Assembly (NCBI RefSeq): GCF_014635045.1 | Contig: NZ_BMCF01000001.1 | Span: 1-64,000 of the forward strand | Origin: Staphylococcus nepalensis | GTDB taxonomy: Bacteria; Bacillota; Bacilli; Staphylococcales; Staphylococcaceae | Direction of reading: 5' to 3' | Length of the DNA: 64,000 nt | Shown here: piece after piece, positions 40,532 through 52,424 of the stretch | Position numbering within the stretch: the first letter of the stretch is position 1 | How the letters are laid out: the number at the start of each line of letters is the position of its first letter | Program-made: the position numbers and the translations under genes | The notes under the pieces: generated by a model | What the model was told of the DNA's origin: nothing | Seen by the model: the letters and a program-made list of their open reading frames with translations, nothing else | Database searches by the model: none

Positions 40532-41071
40532 TTATTTTTGAAATGGCATACCGAATTGTGTTAACAATTCACGAGCTTCCTCGTCAGTGTTAGCAGTCGT
40601 TACGATAACGATATCCATTCCTCTTATTTTGCTTACGCGATCATAGTCGATTTCAGGGAAAATTAATTGTTCTTTAACACCTAATGTGTAGTTACCTCTA
40701 CCGTCGAATGCTGATTTTGAAACACCACGGAAGTCACGTACACGTGGAAGTGATACAGATATTAATTTATCTAAAAAGTCATACATTCTTTCACCACGAA
40801 GTGTTACTTTAGCTCCAATTGGCATACCTTCACGTAAACGGAATGTAGCGACAGATTTTTTTGCTTTAGTTACTAATGGTTTTTGCCCAGTGATTGCTTG
40901 TAATTCTTCTACAGCATCATCTAATACTTTAGCGTTTTGTACAGCATCACCAACACCCATGTTTACTACAATTTTTTCTATTTTTGGTACTTCCATTACA
41001 GAACTATAGTTGAATTTTTTCACTAAGTCGGATGTAACTTCGGTATTGAATTTTTCTTTTAAACGATTCAC
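40532..41071 (-). CDS. rplE: 50S ribosomal protein L5
   Basis: 179 residues from a GTG start at 41071, chosen because AAGGAGG lies seven bases before it and the product has the standard length. An in-frame TTG at 41089 overlaps that site. [23 protein letters not shown] and [11 protein letters not shown] identify this 5S rRNA-binding protein. Confidence 0.97.
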   Translation of the reverse strand: MNRLKEKFNTEVTSDLVKKFNYSSVMEVPKIEKIVVNMGVGDAVQNAKVLDDAVEELQAITGQKPLVTKAKKSVATFRLREGMPIGAKVTLRGERMYDFLDKLISVSLPRVRDFRGVSKSAFDGRGNYTLGVKEQLIFPEIDYDRVSKIRGMDIVIVTTANTDEEARELLTQFGMPFQK

Positions 41072-41096
41072 AGTGGATCCTCCTTTCAACTAGTTA

Positions 41097-41414
41097 TTAA
41101 TTATTAGATTTGATTTCTTCGCCAGATTTTTTAGCTACACGAACTTTTTTGCCATCTTCGAATTTATAACCTACACGAGTCGGTTCATTCGTTTTTGGAT
41201 CTAATAATTGTACATTAGAAACATGGATTGCTGCCTCTGTTTCTAAGATTCCACCTTCAGGATTAAATTGAGTTGGTTTTTGGTGTTTTTTGATAGTGTT
41301 AACACCTTCCACAACGACACGGTCTTTTTTAGGTTCAGTAGCTACTACTTTACCTTCTTTACCTTTGTCTTTACCTGCGATAACTTTTACGTTGTCACCT
41401 TTTTTGATATGCAT
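41097..41414 (-). CDS. rplX: 50S ribosomal protein L24
   Basis: 105 residues from ATG 41414 (AGGAGG eight bases upstream; GTG 41423 overlaps it). The KOW motif is in [19 protein letters not shown]. An early 50S assembly initiator protein. Confidence 0.97.
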   Translation of the reverse strand: MHIKKGDNVKVIAGKDKGKEGKVVATEPKKDRVVVEGVNTIKKHQKPTQFNPEGGILETEAAIHVSNVQLLDPKTNEPTRVGYKFEDGKKVRVAKKSGEEIKSNN

Positions 41415-41455
41415 GTGTGGCACCTCCTTAAATTTATATATTTATAAATAGTTTA

Positions 41456-41827
<372 letters not shown>

Positions 41828-41854
41828 TTAAACCTCCTTTATCTTCACTGTTTA

Positions 41855-42118
41855 TTAAATAATTACTGATTCTTCAACAATATCTACTAAACGGAAACGC
41901 TTAGTTGCTGATAAAGGACGTGTTTCTTGAATCTTAACGATGTCCCCTAATTTAGCTGAGTTGTTTTCATCATGTGTTTTGTATTTTTTAGAGTATTTTA
42001 CTCGTTTGCCATATAGTTTGTCGGTCTTGTATGTTTCAACAAGTACAGTTACTGTCTTATCCATTTTATCGGAAACGACTCTACCTACATAAACTTTACG
42101 ATCATTTCTTTCGCTCAC
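41855..42118 (-). CDS. rpsQ: 30S ribosomal protein S17
   Basis: 87 residues from GTG 42118, with GAGGAGG eight bases upstream. [22 protein letters not shown] is the S17 signature. An upstream in-frame start at 42139 would add seven residues unlike the family. Confidence 0.96.
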   Translation of the reverse strand: MSERNDRKVYVGRVVSDKMDKTVTVLVETYKTDKLYGKRVKYSKKYKTHDENNSAKLGDIVKIQETRPLSATKRFRLVDIVEESVII

Positions 42119-42144
42119 TTTAGTAACCTCCTCTTTCAATTAAA

Positions 42145-42354
42145 TTATTGATTAGCCTTACCTTGTTCAATTTCTCTTTCACGAGCAACAGTTTTTAGAC
42201 GTGCAATCGTTTTTCTTACTGTACGAATACGTGCAGTTTCCTCTAATTGACCTGTAGCTAACTGAAAGCGTAGGTTAAAAAGCTCCTCTTTTGAAGATTT
42301 GATTTGTGCTTCGATTTCAGAAGTGGTTAAGTCTCTAATTTCCTTAGCTTTCAT
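42145..42354 (-). CDS. rpmC: 50S ribosomal protein L29
   Basis: 69 residues from ATG 42354, the standard length. [14 protein letters not shown] and [14 protein letters not shown] identify L29, near the peptide exit tunnel. The start lies 11 bases inside rplP, so the genes overlap. Confidence 0.97.
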   Translation of the reverse strand: MKAKEIRDLTTSEIEAQIKSSKEELFNLRFQLATGQLEETARIRTVRKTIARLKTVAREREIEQGKANQ

Positions 42355-42778
42355 TTGTTTCACCACCCAATTCTTCACGTTTTACAAACTTAGTTTTAAC
42401 TGGAAGTTTGTGACTTGCTAAACGTAATGCTTCACGCGCAACTTCTTCGTTTACGCCTGCAACTTCAAATAAAATTCTACCTGGTTTTGCAACAGCAATC
42501 CAGCCTTCAACGGCACCTTTACCAGCACCCATACGAACTTCTAAAGGTTTTTTAGTGTAAGGTGTATGTGGGAAGATTTTGATCCAAACTTTCCCGCCAC
42601 GTTTCATATAACGAGTCATTGCAATACGAGCTGATTCGATTTGACGAGATGTAATCCAAGACGTTGTAGTAGCTTGTAAACCATACTCACCAAATGTTAC
42701 ATAGTTACCGCCTTTAGAACGACCAGTTGTTTTAGGACGATGTTGACGACGATATTTAACACGTTTTGGTAGTAACAT
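42344..42778 (-). CDS. rplP: 50S ribosomal protein L16
   Basis: 144 residues. [14 protein letters not shown], then [19 protein letters not shown] and the [18 protein letters not shown] loop near the A site. Its 3' end overlaps rpmC by 11 bases. Confidence 0.98.
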   Translation of the reverse strand: MLLPKRVKYRRQHRPKTTGRSKGGNYVTFGEYGLQATTTSWITSRQIESARIAMTRYMKRGGKVWIKIFPHTPYTKKPLEVRMGAGKGAVEGWIAVAKPGRILFEVAGVNEEVAREALRLASHKLPVKTKFVKREELGGETNES

Positions 42779-42780
42779 TA

Positions 42781-43434
42781 TTATTTTCCTCCTTCACTAG
42801 TGTTCTTAGTAGGAAGAACTTCTCCACGATAAATCCACACTTTGACACCTAACTTACCATAAGTTGTGTCTGCTTCTGCGTGTGCATAGCCTATGTCAGC
42901 ACGTAGTGTATGAAGTGGAACAGTTCCTTCTGAATATTGTTCTGCACGAGCGATATCAGCACCAGCTAAACGGCCAGATACTTGTGTTTTGATACCTTTA
43001 GCACCTTGTTTCATCGCTCTTGTAATTGCTTGTTTTTGTACACGACGGAATGATGCACGGTTTTCTAATTGACGTGCAATGTTTTCTGCTACTAATTTAG
43101 CATCTAAATCAACTTTTTTGATTTCAATTACGTTGATGTGTACTTTTTTGTTTGTTAATGAATTTAATTTGTTACGAAGTTTTTCAATTTCTGAACCGCC
43201 TTTACCGATTACCATACCTGGCTTACCAGTGTGAATAGCGATGTTGATACGATTAGCAGCACGTTCAATTTCTACATGAGAAACTGAAGCTTCTTTTAAT
43301 GCGTTATCAATAAACTTACGGATTTTTAAATCTTCGTGTAATAATGATGCGAAGTCTTTTTCTGCATACCATTTAGCTTCCCAATCACGGATTACACCGA
43401 CACGAAGTCCAATTGGATTAATTTTTTGACCCAC
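42781..43434 (-). CDS. rpsC: 30S ribosomal protein S3
   Basis: 217 residues. [17 protein letters not shown] at the N-terminus, the KH motif [17 protein letters not shown], and the C-terminal [16 protein letters not shown]. Forms part of the mRNA entry channel. Two bases before rplP. Confidence 0.98.
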   Translation of the reverse strand: MGQKINPIGLRVGVIRDWEAKWYAEKDFASLLHEDLKIRKFIDNALKEASVSHVEIERAANRINIAIHTGKPGMVIGKGGSEIEKLRNKLNSLTNKKVHINVIEIKKVDLDAKLVAENIARQLENRASFRRVQKQAITRAMKQGAKGIKTQVSGRLAGADIARAEQYSEGTVPLHTLRADIGYAHAEADTTYGKLGVKVWIYRGEVLPTKNTSEGGK

Positions 43435-43457
43435 AGTGTTCCCTCCTTAAGAATTTA

Positions 43458-43811
43458 TTAAGCTTCTTTCGCTTCTTCTTTACCGTCACTCACGACGATT
43501 GTAATGTGGCTTGTACGTTTGTTGATCGCACTTGCACTACCTTGTGCACGTGGACGGAAACGTTTTAATGTTGGTCCTTCATTAGCATAAGCTTCTTTAA
43601 CTACTAATTCATCTGTATTCATGTCGTAGTTATGTTCAGCATTCGCTAAAGCGGACATTAATAATTTTTCAATTACTGGCGATGAAGCCTTGTTTGTTAA
43701 TTTTAAGATCGCAATCGCTTCACCAGCGCTTTTGCCTCTAATTAGATCTAATACTAATCTAACTTTACGAGGTGCGATTCTTATTGTTTTAGCAACCGCT
43801 TTTGCTTCCAT
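43458..43811 (-). CDS. rplV: 50S ribosomal protein L22
   Basis: 117 residues. [21 protein letters not shown] and the C-terminal beta-hairpin [21 protein letters not shown], which lines the exit tunnel and is the site of macrolide-resistance changes. Confidence 0.98.
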   Translation of the reverse strand: MEAKAVAKTIRIAPRKVRLVLDLIRGKSAGEAIAILKLTNKASSPVIEKLLMSALANAEHNYDMNTDELVVKEAYANEGPTLKRFRPRAQGSASAINKRTSHITIVVSDGKEEAKEA

Positions 43812-43839
43812 TCCAATTTCCTCCTCTACCTGTTAGATA

Positions 43840-44118
43840 CTATCTTCTTGTTTTTTTATCGTCTGCTACGTGACCTTTAAATGTACGTGTTGGTGCAAAC
43901 TCTCCTAGTTTATGACCAACCATATCTTCTGTTACGAATACAGGTACATGCTTACGTCCATCATAAACAGCGAATGTATGTCCGATGAAATCAGGGAAAA
44001 CAGTTGAACGACGTGACCAAGTTTTGATTACTTGTTTTTTCTCACTTCCGCTTTGAGCTTCAACCTTTTTCATTAAGTGATCGTCAACGAAAGGTCCTTT
44101 TTTAATACTACGAGCCAT
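43840..44118 (-). CDS. rpsS: 30S ribosomal protein S19
   Basis: 92 residues. [17 protein letters not shown] and [20 protein letters not shown] identify S19 of the 30S head. Between rplB and rplV. Confidence 0.98.
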   Translation of the reverse strand: MARSIKKGPFVDDHLMKKVEAQSGSEKKQVIKTWSRRSTVFPDFIGHTFAVYDGRKHVPVFVTEDMVGHKLGEFAPTRTFKGHVADDKKTRR

Positions 44119-44182
44119 AGTGGCGCCTCCCTTCTTATTATGTGCGTGCAGCGTTTAAGCCGCACACCCAAATAAGTTATTT

Positions 44183-45019
44183 TTATTTTTTCTTCTTACG
44201 TCCACGAACGATAAGTTTATCAGATGATTTTTTACCGCGACGTGTTTTCTTACCAAGTGTTGGTTTGCCCCATGGTGACATTGGAGAAGGCATACCGATT
44301 GGTGCGCGTCCTTCACCACCACCGTGTGGGTGATCGTTAGGGTTCATAACAGAACCACGAACTGTTGGGCGAAGACCTTTCCATCTTGAACGGCCAGCTT
44401 TACCAACATTAACAAGTTCATGTTGAATATTGCCAACTTGACCTATTGTCGCACGGCAAGTTGAAAGAATCATACGTACTTCGCCAGATCTTAATCTGAT
44501 TAATACATATTTACCTTCTTTACCTAATACTTGCGCACTAGCGCCAGCAGAACGAGCAATTTGTCCACCTTTACCAGGTTTCAACTCGATATTATGAATA
44601 ATTGTACCTACTGGAATGTTTTGTAATGGTAATGCATTACCAACTTTAATATCTGCATTTTCACCGTTTTCAAGTATTTGACCTACTTTTAAGTTTTTAG
44701 GCGCAATAATGTAACGTTTTTCTCCATCAGCATAAAATAACAATGCGATGTTTGCTGAACGGTTTGGATCATATTGAATTGAATCAACTTTTGCTTGGAT
44801 ACCATCTTTGTTACGTTTGAAATCAATTACACGGTATTGACGTTTATGCCCTCCACCATGGTGGCGAACAGTCAATTTACCTTGGTGATTTCGTCCCGCT
44901 CTTTTCGGTAGCGGTTGTAATAATGACTTTTCTGGAGTAGTTTTCGTAATTTCTGCGAAATCTAAACTAGTCATATTACGACGACCGTTAGTAATTGGCT
45001 TATATTTTTTTAGAGCCAT
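44183..45019 (-). CDS. rplB: 50S ribosomal protein L2
   Basis: 278 residues. [17 protein letters not shown] at the start and the conserved [20 protein letters not shown] near the C-terminus, containing the His involved in peptidyl-transferase centre assembly. Confidence 0.98.
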   Translation of the reverse strand: MALKKYKPITNGRRNMTSLDFAEITKTTPEKSLLQPLPKRAGRNHQGKLTVRHHGGGHKRQYRVIDFKRNKDGIQAKVDSIQYDPNRSANIALLFYADGEKRYIIAPKNLKVGQILENGENADIKVGNALPLQNIPVGTIIHNIELKPGKGGQIARSAGASAQVLGKEGKYVLIRLRSGEVRMILSTCRATIGQVGNIQHELVNVGKAGRSRWKGLRPTVRGSVMNPNDHPHGGGEGRAPIGMPSPMSPWGKPTLGKKTRRGKKSSDKLIVRGRKKKK

Positions 45020-45047
45020 TGTCGTTTACCTCCTTATTGGTAATTTA

Positions 45048-45323
45048 TTAGTTAAATAGATCGATTGATCCTTCTTTTAGTTTAACGATTGCTACGCGTC
45101 GTTTGTTTGTATAGCCTTGGTAACGGCCCATACGTTTTTTCTTCGGTTTGTAGTTGATGATGTTTACACTATCAACTTTAACATCGAAGATTTCTTCTAC
45201 AGCAATTTTTACTTGTGTTTTATTAGCACGAGTATCAACATCGAATGTATATTTGTCTTCAGCCATTGCAACTGATGATTTTTCAGTAATTACGGGGCGC
45301 TTAAGAACGTCTCTTGCTTCCAT
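45048..45323 (-). CDS. rplW: 50S ribosomal protein L23
   Basis: 91 residues. [16 protein letters not shown] and [20 protein letters not shown] identify L23, the docking site for trigger factor and SRP at the exit tunnel. Its first base overlaps the last base of rplD. Confidence 0.98.
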   Translation of the reverse strand: MEARDVLKRPVITEKSSVAMAEDKYTFDVDTRANKTQVKIAVEEIFDVKVDSVNIINYKPKKKRMGRYQGYTNKRRVAIVKLKEGSIDLFN

Positions 45324-45946
45324 TATCCGAGCACCTCCTCAACTTTTTTAGCAGCTGCTTCTGTGATTACTACACTGTCAGCGCTTGTTAAATCTAGAAC
45401 GTTTAAACCTTGTGCTGTTGTCACTTGAACGCCAGGGATGTTACGAGCTGATAATGCCACGTTCACATCTTCAGATTCTGTGATTACTAACACTTTTTCA
45501 GGTTGTTCTAAGTTAGAAAGTACAGTTTTGAATTCTTTCGTTTTCGGAGCTTCAAAACTTAATGTATCTACAACTGTTAAGCTATTTTCTTGTGCTTTAA
45601 ATGATAATGCTGAACGCAATGCTAAACGGCGCATTTTTTTAGGCATTTTATAAGCATAGCTTCTTGGTGTTGGTCCGAATACGATACCACCACCACGCCA
45701 TTGTGGAGCACGAATTGTACCTTGACGCGCACGTCCTGTACCTTTTTGTCTCCATGGTTTACGTCCACCACCACGTACTGCTGAACGGTTCTTAACAGCA
45801 TGAGTACCTTGGCGTAATGAAGCACGTTGTAAGTTAATTGCTTCAAAAAGAACATTGTTGTTTGGTTCGATTGCAAATACTGCATCGCTTAATTCAACTG
45901 AACCTGATTTAGTTCCATCTACTTTTAATACATCATAATTTGCCAT
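45323..45946 (-). CDS. rplD: 50S ribosomal protein L4
   Basis: 207 residues. [19 protein letters not shown] and the exit-tunnel loop with [19 protein letters not shown]. In E. coli L4 represses the S10 operon; whether it binds the structured rpsJ leader here is unknown. Confidence 0.98.
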   Translation of the reverse strand: MANYDVLKVDGTKSGSVELSDAVFAIEPNNNVLFEAINLQRASLRQGTHAVKNRSAVRGGGRKPWRQKGTGRARQGTIRAPQWRGGGIVFGPTPRSYAYKMPKKMRRLALRSALSFKAQENSLTVVDTLSFEAPKTKEFKTVLSNLEQPEKVLVITESEDVNVALSARNIPGVQVTTAQGLNVLDLTSADSVVITEAAAKKVEEVLG

Positions 45947-45972
45947 TATGCATTTCCTCCTTTCGCTCTATT

Positions 45973-46632
45973 TTATTTATTACCTTTAATTGATGAAGAA
46001 ATTTCTAAGAATCCTTTTTTAGGACCTGGCACGTTACCTTTTACTAAAATAACATTATTTTCAGTATCAACTTGAACTACTTCTAAGTTTTGGACTGTTA
46101 CAGTGTTTCCACCCATACGTCCAGGCATCTTTTGTCCTTTGAAAACTTTTGAAGCGTCTGACGCCATACCTACTGAACCAGGTGATCTATGGAAATGAGA
46201 ACCATGTGACATTGGTCCGCGTGCTTGATTATGACGCTTAATGGCACCTTGGAAACCTTTACCTTTAGATACGCCAGTTACATCAATGATTTCACCGGCT
46301 TCAAATGTATCAACTGAGACTTCTTGACCTACTTCGTATTCATCAACGTTAACGTTTCTGAATTCACGAATGAAGCGCTTAGGTGCTGAATCTGCTTTTT
46401 TAGCATGTCCTTCAGCTGGCTTATTAGCATATTTGCTTGATTTGCTTCCTTTTTTGTAAGCTTCTTTATCAGCATAGCCTACTTGGATTGCATTATAGCC
46501 ATCTACTTCTTCAGTTTTCTTTTGTAATACTACGTTTTTACTAGCTTCTACTACTGTTACTGGGATTAAATCACCATTTTCACCGAAAACTTGTGTCATC
46601 CCGATTTTTCTTCCTAAGATTCCTTTGGTCAT
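45973..46632 (-). CDS. rplC: 50S ribosomal protein L3
   Basis: 219 residues. [15 protein letters not shown] at the start and the long loop [18 protein letters not shown] that reaches the peptidyl-transferase centre, where linezolid/tiamulin-resistance changes occur. Confidence 0.98.
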   Translation of the reverse strand: MTKGILGRKIGMTQVFGENGDLIPVTVVEASKNVVLQKKTEEVDGYNAIQVGYADKEAYKKGSKSSKYANKPAEGHAKKADSAPKRFIREFRNVNVDEYEVGQEVSVDTFEAGEIIDVTGVSKGKGFQGAIKRHNQARGPMSHGSHFHRSPGSVGMASDASKVFKGQKMPGRMGGNTVTVQNLEVVQVDTENNVILVKGNVPGPKKGFLEISSSIKGNK

Positions 46633-46655
46633 CGAAAGTCCACCTCCTAATTTTT

Positions 46656-46976
<321 letters not shown>

Positions 46977-46989
46977 TTATACGTCTACA

Positions 46990-47110
46990 TTTAAGTGATA
47001 GACTTCTCCACGAAAACTATCTCACACAGCGCCATGGCAAAGCGGCCGGGTGTGTCAGTAACCTTTCGCTTCATCGCGTGTTCTTAAAGTCCAACATTAG
47101 ATATGTTACA
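46990..47110 (-). promoter_or_regulatory. Structured 5' leader of the S10 operon
   Basis: On the minus strand the leader of about 205 bases holds a GC-rich hairpin with CACAC/GTGTG ends (47023-47054, with GGCC and GGCGC inside) followed by a GATAG/CTATC hairpin (46997-47021). It is the most GC-rich non-coding stretch around. A role in ribosomal-protein autoregulation is inferred from position and structure. Confidence 0.6.
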
Positions 47111-47178
47111 TGAAAAGCAGTGAGTTTTCAAGCTTTTCTGCAAAACTTTTTTACTTTTTGCCTAACACATACCTTGTT

Positions 47179-47207
47179 ATTATACTTGAATAAAATATTC
47201 AGTTCAA
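47179..47207 (-). promoter_or_regulatory. Promoter of the S10 operon
   Basis: On the minus strand TTGAAC (47202-47207), a 17-base spacer and a perfect TATAAT (47179-47184). It would drive the whole ribosomal cluster down to rplQ. Confidence 0.85.
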
Positions 47208-47243
47208 CCTCTTTTGAAAAATTTTTATACTTTTATTTTATGA

Positions 47244-47260
47244 TAGTCATCGAATGACTA
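47244..47260 (+). repeat. Perfect palindrome upstream of a small membrane-protein gene
   Basis: TAGTCAT-CGA-ATGACTA (7-bp arms), 60 bases upstream of the rightward gene at 47320 and 37 bases from the divergent S10 promoter. Could be an operator or a 5' UTR hairpin; no assigned function. Confidence 0.5.
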
Positions 47261-47319
47261 AATGTTATTTTTCTTTTTTAATTTCGTTTATACTATACAA
47301 TGTCAGGTGGTGAATATTT

Positions 47320-47709
47320 ATGAAAAGTGGTATTCGTACAACGCTTATCGTATTAAGTCTCATTTTAATTATTGGAGAATTTATATATGGCGTTCCCTTT
47401 TTAGGAGGCAGTATTATCTTTAGTTTTGGTTGGCAGCCATTGCTTTTGAATGCATTGCTGTATTTTATAATTGTTATTATATTAGTTGCAGATAAGCAAA
47501 ATACTATTAAACCAATGTTATTAATTCCATTATTAGGTGTGATTGGTTCATTTATAGCATTTGTACCGTTTATCGGTATGATCATCCATTGGATTTTATT
47601 CTTTTTAATGTTGTTCTTTATTTTAATTGTATTTTCTACGCCACTATATATCCCAAATAAGCATGCAAAAGTTGTTTATACTCAAGAAAAACAGGAAGAA
47701 AAAAATTAG
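47320..47709 (+). CDS. Small membrane protein of unknown function
   Basis: 129 residues with four hydrophobic helices (about 5-22, 28-55, 61-90, 95-108) and a charged C-terminal tail ending EKQEEKN. Shine-Dalgarno AGGTGGTGA lies before the ATG. A gene of this size occupies the same place beside rpsJ in S. aureus, as far as I recall. No domain or function recognised. Divergent from rpsJ and convergent with the purine permease. Confidence 0.75.
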   Translation: MKSGIRTTLIVLSLILIIGEFIYGVPFLGGSIIFSFGWQPLLLNALLYFIIVIILVADKQNTIKPMLLIPLLGVIGSFIAFVPFIGMIIHWILFFLMLFFILIVFSTPLYIPNKHAKVVYTQEKQEEKN

Positions 47710-47800
47710 TTATCATATTATTCATACTTTCTAGTTAGGTGAAACATTATAATGTAGAAACTGGTTTTAATACGTCGTTATGTAACTTATATATAAATAA

Positions 47801-47843
47801 AAAATCCCTTTGCATTCGAATTATCTCGAAGCAATGGGATTTT
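47801..47843. terminator. Bidirectional terminator between the small membrane protein and pbuG
   Basis: Imperfect stem AAAATCCC..TTGC.TTCGA with TCGAA.GCAA.GGGATTTT, A-run before and TTTATTTTT after. Works for both converging genes. Confidence 0.85.
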
Positions 47844-47847
47844 ATTT

Positions 47848-49185
47848 TTAACCATGAACAAATACAAAATATAATATAAACAATATCATCAAACCGTACA
47901 TAATGGGATGTACTTCTTTATGTCTTTTAGAAATTAACATTGTAATAGGATAAAAAATGAAACCACATGCAATACCTGTAGCGATTGAATACGACAACGG
48001 CATCATGATAATCGTAATAAACGCGGGCACCGCAACTTCAAATTTTTTCCAATCAATTTCTGCAAAGTTAGCCGCCATTAAAACCCCTACTACAACTAAT
48101 GCTGGCGTAGTAACTGCGCTTGTTACTACTTCCATAAGCGGACTGAAGAATATCGCTAACAAAAAACAGAAGCCTGTAACTACACTGGCAAATCCTGTTC
48201 GCGCACCAACAGCTACACCAGAACTAGACTCTATATAGGATGTTGTCGTAGTTGTACCAAAAATGGCGCCCACAATCGTGGCTAATGAATCAGAGAAAAG
48301 CGCACGTCCGGCTCTTGGTAATTTATTATCTTTCATGATACCTGCTTGTGTAGCTACGGCAACAAGTGTCCCCGCAGTATCAAAGAAATCTATAAACAAG
48401 AAAGTTAAAATAACGATTAAAAATTGAACCGTAAATAGTTGCGCTGGATCTTTAAATGCTTCAAATGCAGCACCAAAGGTTGGTTCAATACTTGGTATCT
48501 TACCTACGATTCCACTCGGCGTATGTATTAAGCCAGTTAACATACCTGAGATAGAAGTGATAACCATACCTATAAATATGGCACCTGGAACTCTTACTGC
48601 ATAAAGTATCACTGTAACCACGATACCAAATATTGTTAGCAATACTGGACCATCTGTAATATTTCCTAGTGTTACTAATGTAGAATCATTATTAACAATA
48701 ATTCCTGAACTTTGTAATCCTACAAATGTAATGAAGAGCCCTATACCTGCAGATACTGCCATTTTCATTTGAAAAGGTATTGCATTAATAATTGTTTCCC
48801 TAAGACCTGTCATAGTTAGAAATGCGAAAACGACACCAGAAAATAGTACGCCTGTTAATCCAATTTCCCATGGTATACCCATAGTTAATACAACAGTAAA
48901 AGCGAAGAATGCATTTAATCCCATACCTGGCGCTAAGCCTATAGGATATCTAGCTATTAGTCCCATAAATAGCGAACCAACAAATGCTGCTAGCGCAGTG
49001 GCAACAAAAATGGCGCCTTGGTCCATCTTCATGCTTTCGGATACCCCGTCTACACCTGCTAAACTAAGTACTTGAGGGTTAACAGCTAAAATATATGCCA
49101 TTGATAAGAAAGTTGTTAAACCACCAAGTATTTCTTTTTTATAATTAGTCTCATGTTTATCAAACTTGAAATACTTTTTCACAGT
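47848..49185 (-). CDS. pbuG: NCS2-family purine permease (PbuG-like)
   Basis: 445-residue nucleobase:cation symporter of the AzgA/PbuG branch, probably importing hypoxanthine and guanine. Family motifs: GLTTFLSMAYILAVNPQVLS near the start, GLAPGMGLNAFFAF, and GTTTTTSYIESSSGVAVGARTG with the substrate-binding Glu. GTG 49185 is chosen because AAAGGAG lies before it with good spacing; upstream in-frame starts add 14 residues without homology. No purine riboswitch is visible in the 107 bases upstream. Downstream of topB. Confidence 0.85.
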   Translation of the reverse strand, partial: TVKKYFKFDKHETNYKKEILGGLTTFLSMAYILAVNPQVLSLAGVDGVSESMKMDQGAIFVATALAAFVGSLFMGLIARYPIGLAPGMGLNAFFAFTVVLTMGIPWEIGLTGVLFSGVVFAFLTMTGLRETIINAIPFQMKMAVSAGIGLFITFVGLQSSGIIVNNDSTLVTLGNITDGPVLLTIFGIVVTVILYAVRVPGAIFIGMVITSISGMLTGLIHTPSGIVGKIPSIEPTFGAAFEAFKDPAQLFTVQFLIVILTFLFIDFFDTAGTLVAVATQAGIMKDNKLPRAGRALFSDSLATIVGAIFGTTTTTSYIESSSGVAVGARTGFASVVTGFCFLLAIFFSPLMEVVTSAVTTPALVVVGVLMAANFAEIDWKKFEVAVPAFITIIMMPLSYSIATGIACGFIFYPITMLISKRHKEVHPIMYGLMILFILYFVFVHG

Positions 49186-49252
49186 AAGTTCTCCTTTTTT
49201 TAAAATACCTACATATTCTAATACCAAACTTACTAATTTACAATAGCAAACA

Positions 49253-49286
49253 CGAACTTTGATATATTTTTATATCTTTTTGTTCG
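49253..49286. repeat. AT-rich inverted repeat between topB and pbuG
   Basis: CGAAC / GTTCG arms (49253-49257 and 49282-49286) enclose GATATA-TTTT-TATATC. It lies right after the topB stop and 70 bases upstream of pbuG. Without a U-run on the minus strand it is a poor terminator. Confidence 0.45.
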
Positions 49287-49292
49287 ATAAAA

Positions 49293-51431
49293 CTAAAATT
49301 TAAGTCCTTTTAATGCGTCTTGGAATGGATTATTTTCTATACCTTCATCATTATTCATATATTTTTTTAGATCTTTTTTATTTACTTTATCAGACTTTTT
49401 ATTTTTATGGCGTTTATCCATTTGTGCCTGTGTTTCAGTATGGCCACATACACAACGATAAACTGCTTCTTTACCTTTACCAAATAACATCATTTTTTTA
49501 TGACAATTAGGACAACGTGCGTTCGTTTTTCTTTGGACATTTTTCTTAGTCTTACATTTAGGGTCCTGACAAACAAGCATTTGTCCATTTTTTGTTTTAA
49601 CTTTAATCATAAATTTTCCACACGTTGGACATTCAGTTGTTGTTAGGTTATCGTGTTTATAATTTTGCTTACTTTCTTTAATTTCATTAACGACTTCATG
49701 CGTAAAAGACTTCATCTCAGATATAAATTGATTTGCATTATATTTTCCTTGTTCAATTAATGAAAGTTTTTCTTCCCATTCTGCTGTTAATAATGGGGAA
49801 GTTAATTTTTGTGGCGCTAATTCTAAAATTTGCTTACCTTTGGAAGTAACTTTTATTTTTCCATCACGTGATTCAATCGCATTCATATTAAATAGCTTAT
49901 CGATGATATCTGCTCTAGTCGCAACTGTGCCAATACCGCCTGTTTCTTTCAATGTTTCATTGTGCTTTTTATTATTCAATTTAAAGAATTTTTGTGGGCT
50001 TTCCATCGCTTTTAATAAAGTTCCTTCATTAAAGTACGATGGAGGTGTTGTTTCTTGTTGTTCGATTTTGTATTGTGTAATTTTTAATTTGGAGCCTTCC
50101 GATAATTGCTCGACTTGATTATTAACCGCTTCCTTATTTTCATAAATCGCTTTGAAACCTAATTTTGTTGTAATTTTATCTTTTAATACAAATTGATAGT
50201 TTCCTATTAATAAATTAATAGCTACAACTTCATATTCATGAGGAGGCATAAGATTTTCTAAAAATCTTTGAGCAATCATCATATATATTTTTGATTCACG
50301 TTGCGTTAACTGTTGCATATCAGGACGCACTTCTGTTGGTATAATTGCATGATGGTCTGATACTTTTTGGTTATTTATAAATTTTTGATTTTTTGAAAAT
50401 GATTGTGCTATTTGTAATTTTGCAATTTCCTTTAAAGAAGTACCCATAATTGCTTGAACGCGATCTTTAAGTGTGTTTACCATGTCATCAGTTAAATAAT
50501 TCGAATCTGTACGTGGATACGTTACAAGTTTATGTCTTTCATACAAAGCTTGTAAGACATTCAATGTTTCTTTTGGCCCGAAGTGATAACGTTTATAAGC
50601 CTCCTGTTGTAAATCTGTTAGATTAAATAGTCTAGGCGCGTATGATTTCTTATGCGTTTTATTTATTTTTTCCACTAACGCTGGTTTGTTGTTTATTTCA
50701 TTTTTAATGTTTTCAAACACAGTTTTATCAGTTGCTGATTGTGGATTCACACTTTGGAATGTAAGGCCATCAGCAATAACTTTCATTGTAAAATACATCT
50801 GTGGTGCGAAATGATTAATTTCGTTTTGTCTCATTTGAACAAGTTGTATTGTCGGCGTTTGAACTCTTCCAAGTGATAGTTGAGCATCATATTTCGTAGT
50901 TAATGCACGTGTTGCATTAATTCCAACAATCCAATCTGCTTCGCTTCGAGCTAACGCTGCATAATATAAATTATTAAATTTGCGTCCATCTTGTAACTTT
51001 GAAAAACCATTTTTAATAGCTTTATTCGTTACTGAGCTGATCCATAACCTTTGAATAGGTTTTTTATTATGGGCTTTATCCAATATTAATCGAGCAACCA
51101 GTTCGCCTTCTCTCCCAGCATCTGTTGCTATAATAATGTCTTTTACATTTTTATTATTGATTAAAGATTGTACTATAGAAAATTGTTTTTTTGTCTTGCT
51201 AATGACAACCGTCTTCATATGTTTAGGTATAATCGGCAGGTCATCCAGCTTCCATTCTTTATAATTATTATCGTATTGTTCTGGCGTCGCATTTGTGACT
51301 AAATGTCCTAGCGCCCAAGTCACGATATATTTACTATTTTCGAAATAGCCATTACGTTTTTCATTTATATTTAGTGCTTTGGCAATGTCTCTGCCTACTG
51401 AAGGTTTTTCAGCAATAATAAGTGATTTCAT
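49293..51431 (-). CDS. topB: DNA topoisomerase III
   Basis: 712-residue type IA topoisomerase. TOPRIM domain: [18 protein letters not shown] with the catalytic Glu, and [17 protein letters not shown] (DxD-like acidic motif). The active-site tyrosine is in [12 protein letters not shown]. The C-terminus has Cys-rich zinc ribbons ([29 protein letters not shown]). It resolves hemicatenanes and replication intermediates. The length and zinc tail are typical for Firmicutes TopB. Monocistronic. Confidence 0.96.
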   Translation of the reverse strand: MKSLIIAEKPSVGRDIAKALNINEKRNGYFENSKYIVTWALGHLVTNATPEQYDNNYKEWKLDDLPIIPKHMKTVVISKTKKQFSIVQSLINNKNVKDIIIATDAGREGELVARLILDKAHNKKPIQRLWISSVTNKAIKNGFSKLQDGRKFNNLYYAALARSEADWIVGINATRALTTKYDAQLSLGRVQTPTIQLVQMRQNEINHFAPQMYFTMKVIADGLTFQSVNPQSATDKTVFENIKNEINNKPALVEKINKTHKKSYAPRLFNLTDLQQEAYKRYHFGPKETLNVLQALYERHKLVTYPRTDSNYLTDDMVNTLKDRVQAIMGTSLKEIAKLQIAQSFSKNQKFINNQKVSDHHAIIPTEVRPDMQQLTQRESKIYMMIAQRFLENLMPPHEYEVVAINLLIGNYQFVLKDKITTKLGFKAIYENKEAVNNQVEQLSEGSKLKITQYKIEQQETTPPSYFNEGTLLKAMESPQKFFKLNNKKHNETLKETGGIGTVATRADIIDKLFNMNAIESRDGKIKVTSKGKQILELAPQKLTSPLLTAEWEEKLSLIEQGKYNANQFISEMKSFTHEVVNEIKESKQNYKHDNLTTTECPTCGKFMIKVKTKNGQMLVCQDPKCKTKKNVQRKTNARCPNCHKKMMLFGKGKEAVYRCVCGHTETQAQMDKRHKNKKSDKVNKKDLKKYMNNDEGIENNPFQDALKGLKF

Positions 51432-51554
51432 AATTTCGTCCTTTCAAATTCAATATAATATTTATTGTAACATGTATATAGCACATCAAAACTTCCATTT
51501 ACATGAAAAAGTTCTTATAATTAACTTAATAGTTCATCATATGGAGGGAATGAT

Positions 51555-52424
51555 ATGAAAACAACAAATCCGAAAGATGTCGATCAAATTCTAGAATTTC
51601 TAAATAGTGCTAACTACCAATTTGCTTCTTATTTATATAAACTACCTCAAATGCACAATGATATTAGAACTGTTATTTCAGACGCTATAAAAGATCCAGG
51701 TGTATTTGCAAGTGTCAATGAGCAAAACCAAATAACGATGTTAATCTTAGCACTAAAATATGAGCATAATAAATATAAAGTGATTGGGCCTTTCTTAGCT
51801 GAAAATATAAAACCATCTATTGAAGATATGAATCATCTTTTTGAAAGTTTGGCAAAGAGCAAACCTGATTTTGCAAATTTCAATTTCTCTTTCGAAGAAA
51901 ACGAACAAGACTATTTACCATTCATGAAATCTTTAGGTGCGTCTTATAACTTTACTGACTATCATCTCATTACTACGAAAGATATGGGCGAAGTCAATAA
52001 CACCCAAAATATTATTGAATATCAACCTGCTTTTTACCGTTATTTTAGTAAACTTCACAATGAAACGTTTAAACATGATGTCATGACTGCTGATGAAATC
52101 GTCGAATCATTGGATGACTGTCATCGCTTATTTATATTTATGTCAGAGGGATTGCTTAAAGGTTATCTATTCCTTGAAATCTATGAAAATAATCATATTG
52201 CTGAAATTAAGTATTTTTCTTCTCATTCTGATTATAGATTAATGGGTATCGCTTTTGATTTACTTTCATATTCATTACATTTTGCATTCACATCTTATAA
52301 TATCAACAAAATTTATTTTAAAATTCGTAGCAAAAATTCAACTTTAGTTGAGCGGTTCAACGAACTAGGTTTCAATATTAATTATGAATATAAAAAATTC
52401 AAATATGTAGCTGCATATATTTAA
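51555..52424 (+). CDS. GNAT-family N-acetyltransferase-like protein
   Basis: 289 residues, with two weakly similar halves as in double-GNAT proteins. The C-terminal half carries FLEIYENNHIAEIKYFSSHSDYRLMGIAFDLLSYSL, where the acetyl-CoA loop would sit as SDYRLMGIA, and ends in IYFKIRSKNSTLVERFNELGF. The canonical Q/RxxGxG/A loop is only loosely kept, so activity is uncertain. Substrate unknown. Shine-Dalgarno GGAGGG. Its position next to topB matches S. aureus. Confidence 0.72.
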   Translation: MKTTNPKDVDQILEFLNSANYQFASYLYKLPQMHNDIRTVISDAIKDPGVFASVNEQNQITMLILALKYEHNKYKVIGPFLAENIKPSIEDMNHLFESLAKSKPDFANFNFSFEENEQDYLPFMKSLGASYNFTDYHLITTKDMGEVNNTQNIIEYQPAFYRYFSKLHNETFKHDVMTADEIVESLDDCHRLFIFMSEGLLKGYLFLEIYENNHIAEIKYFSSHSDYRLMGIAFDLLSYSLHFAFTSYNINKIYFKIRSKNSTLVERFNELGFNINYEYKKFKYVAAYI

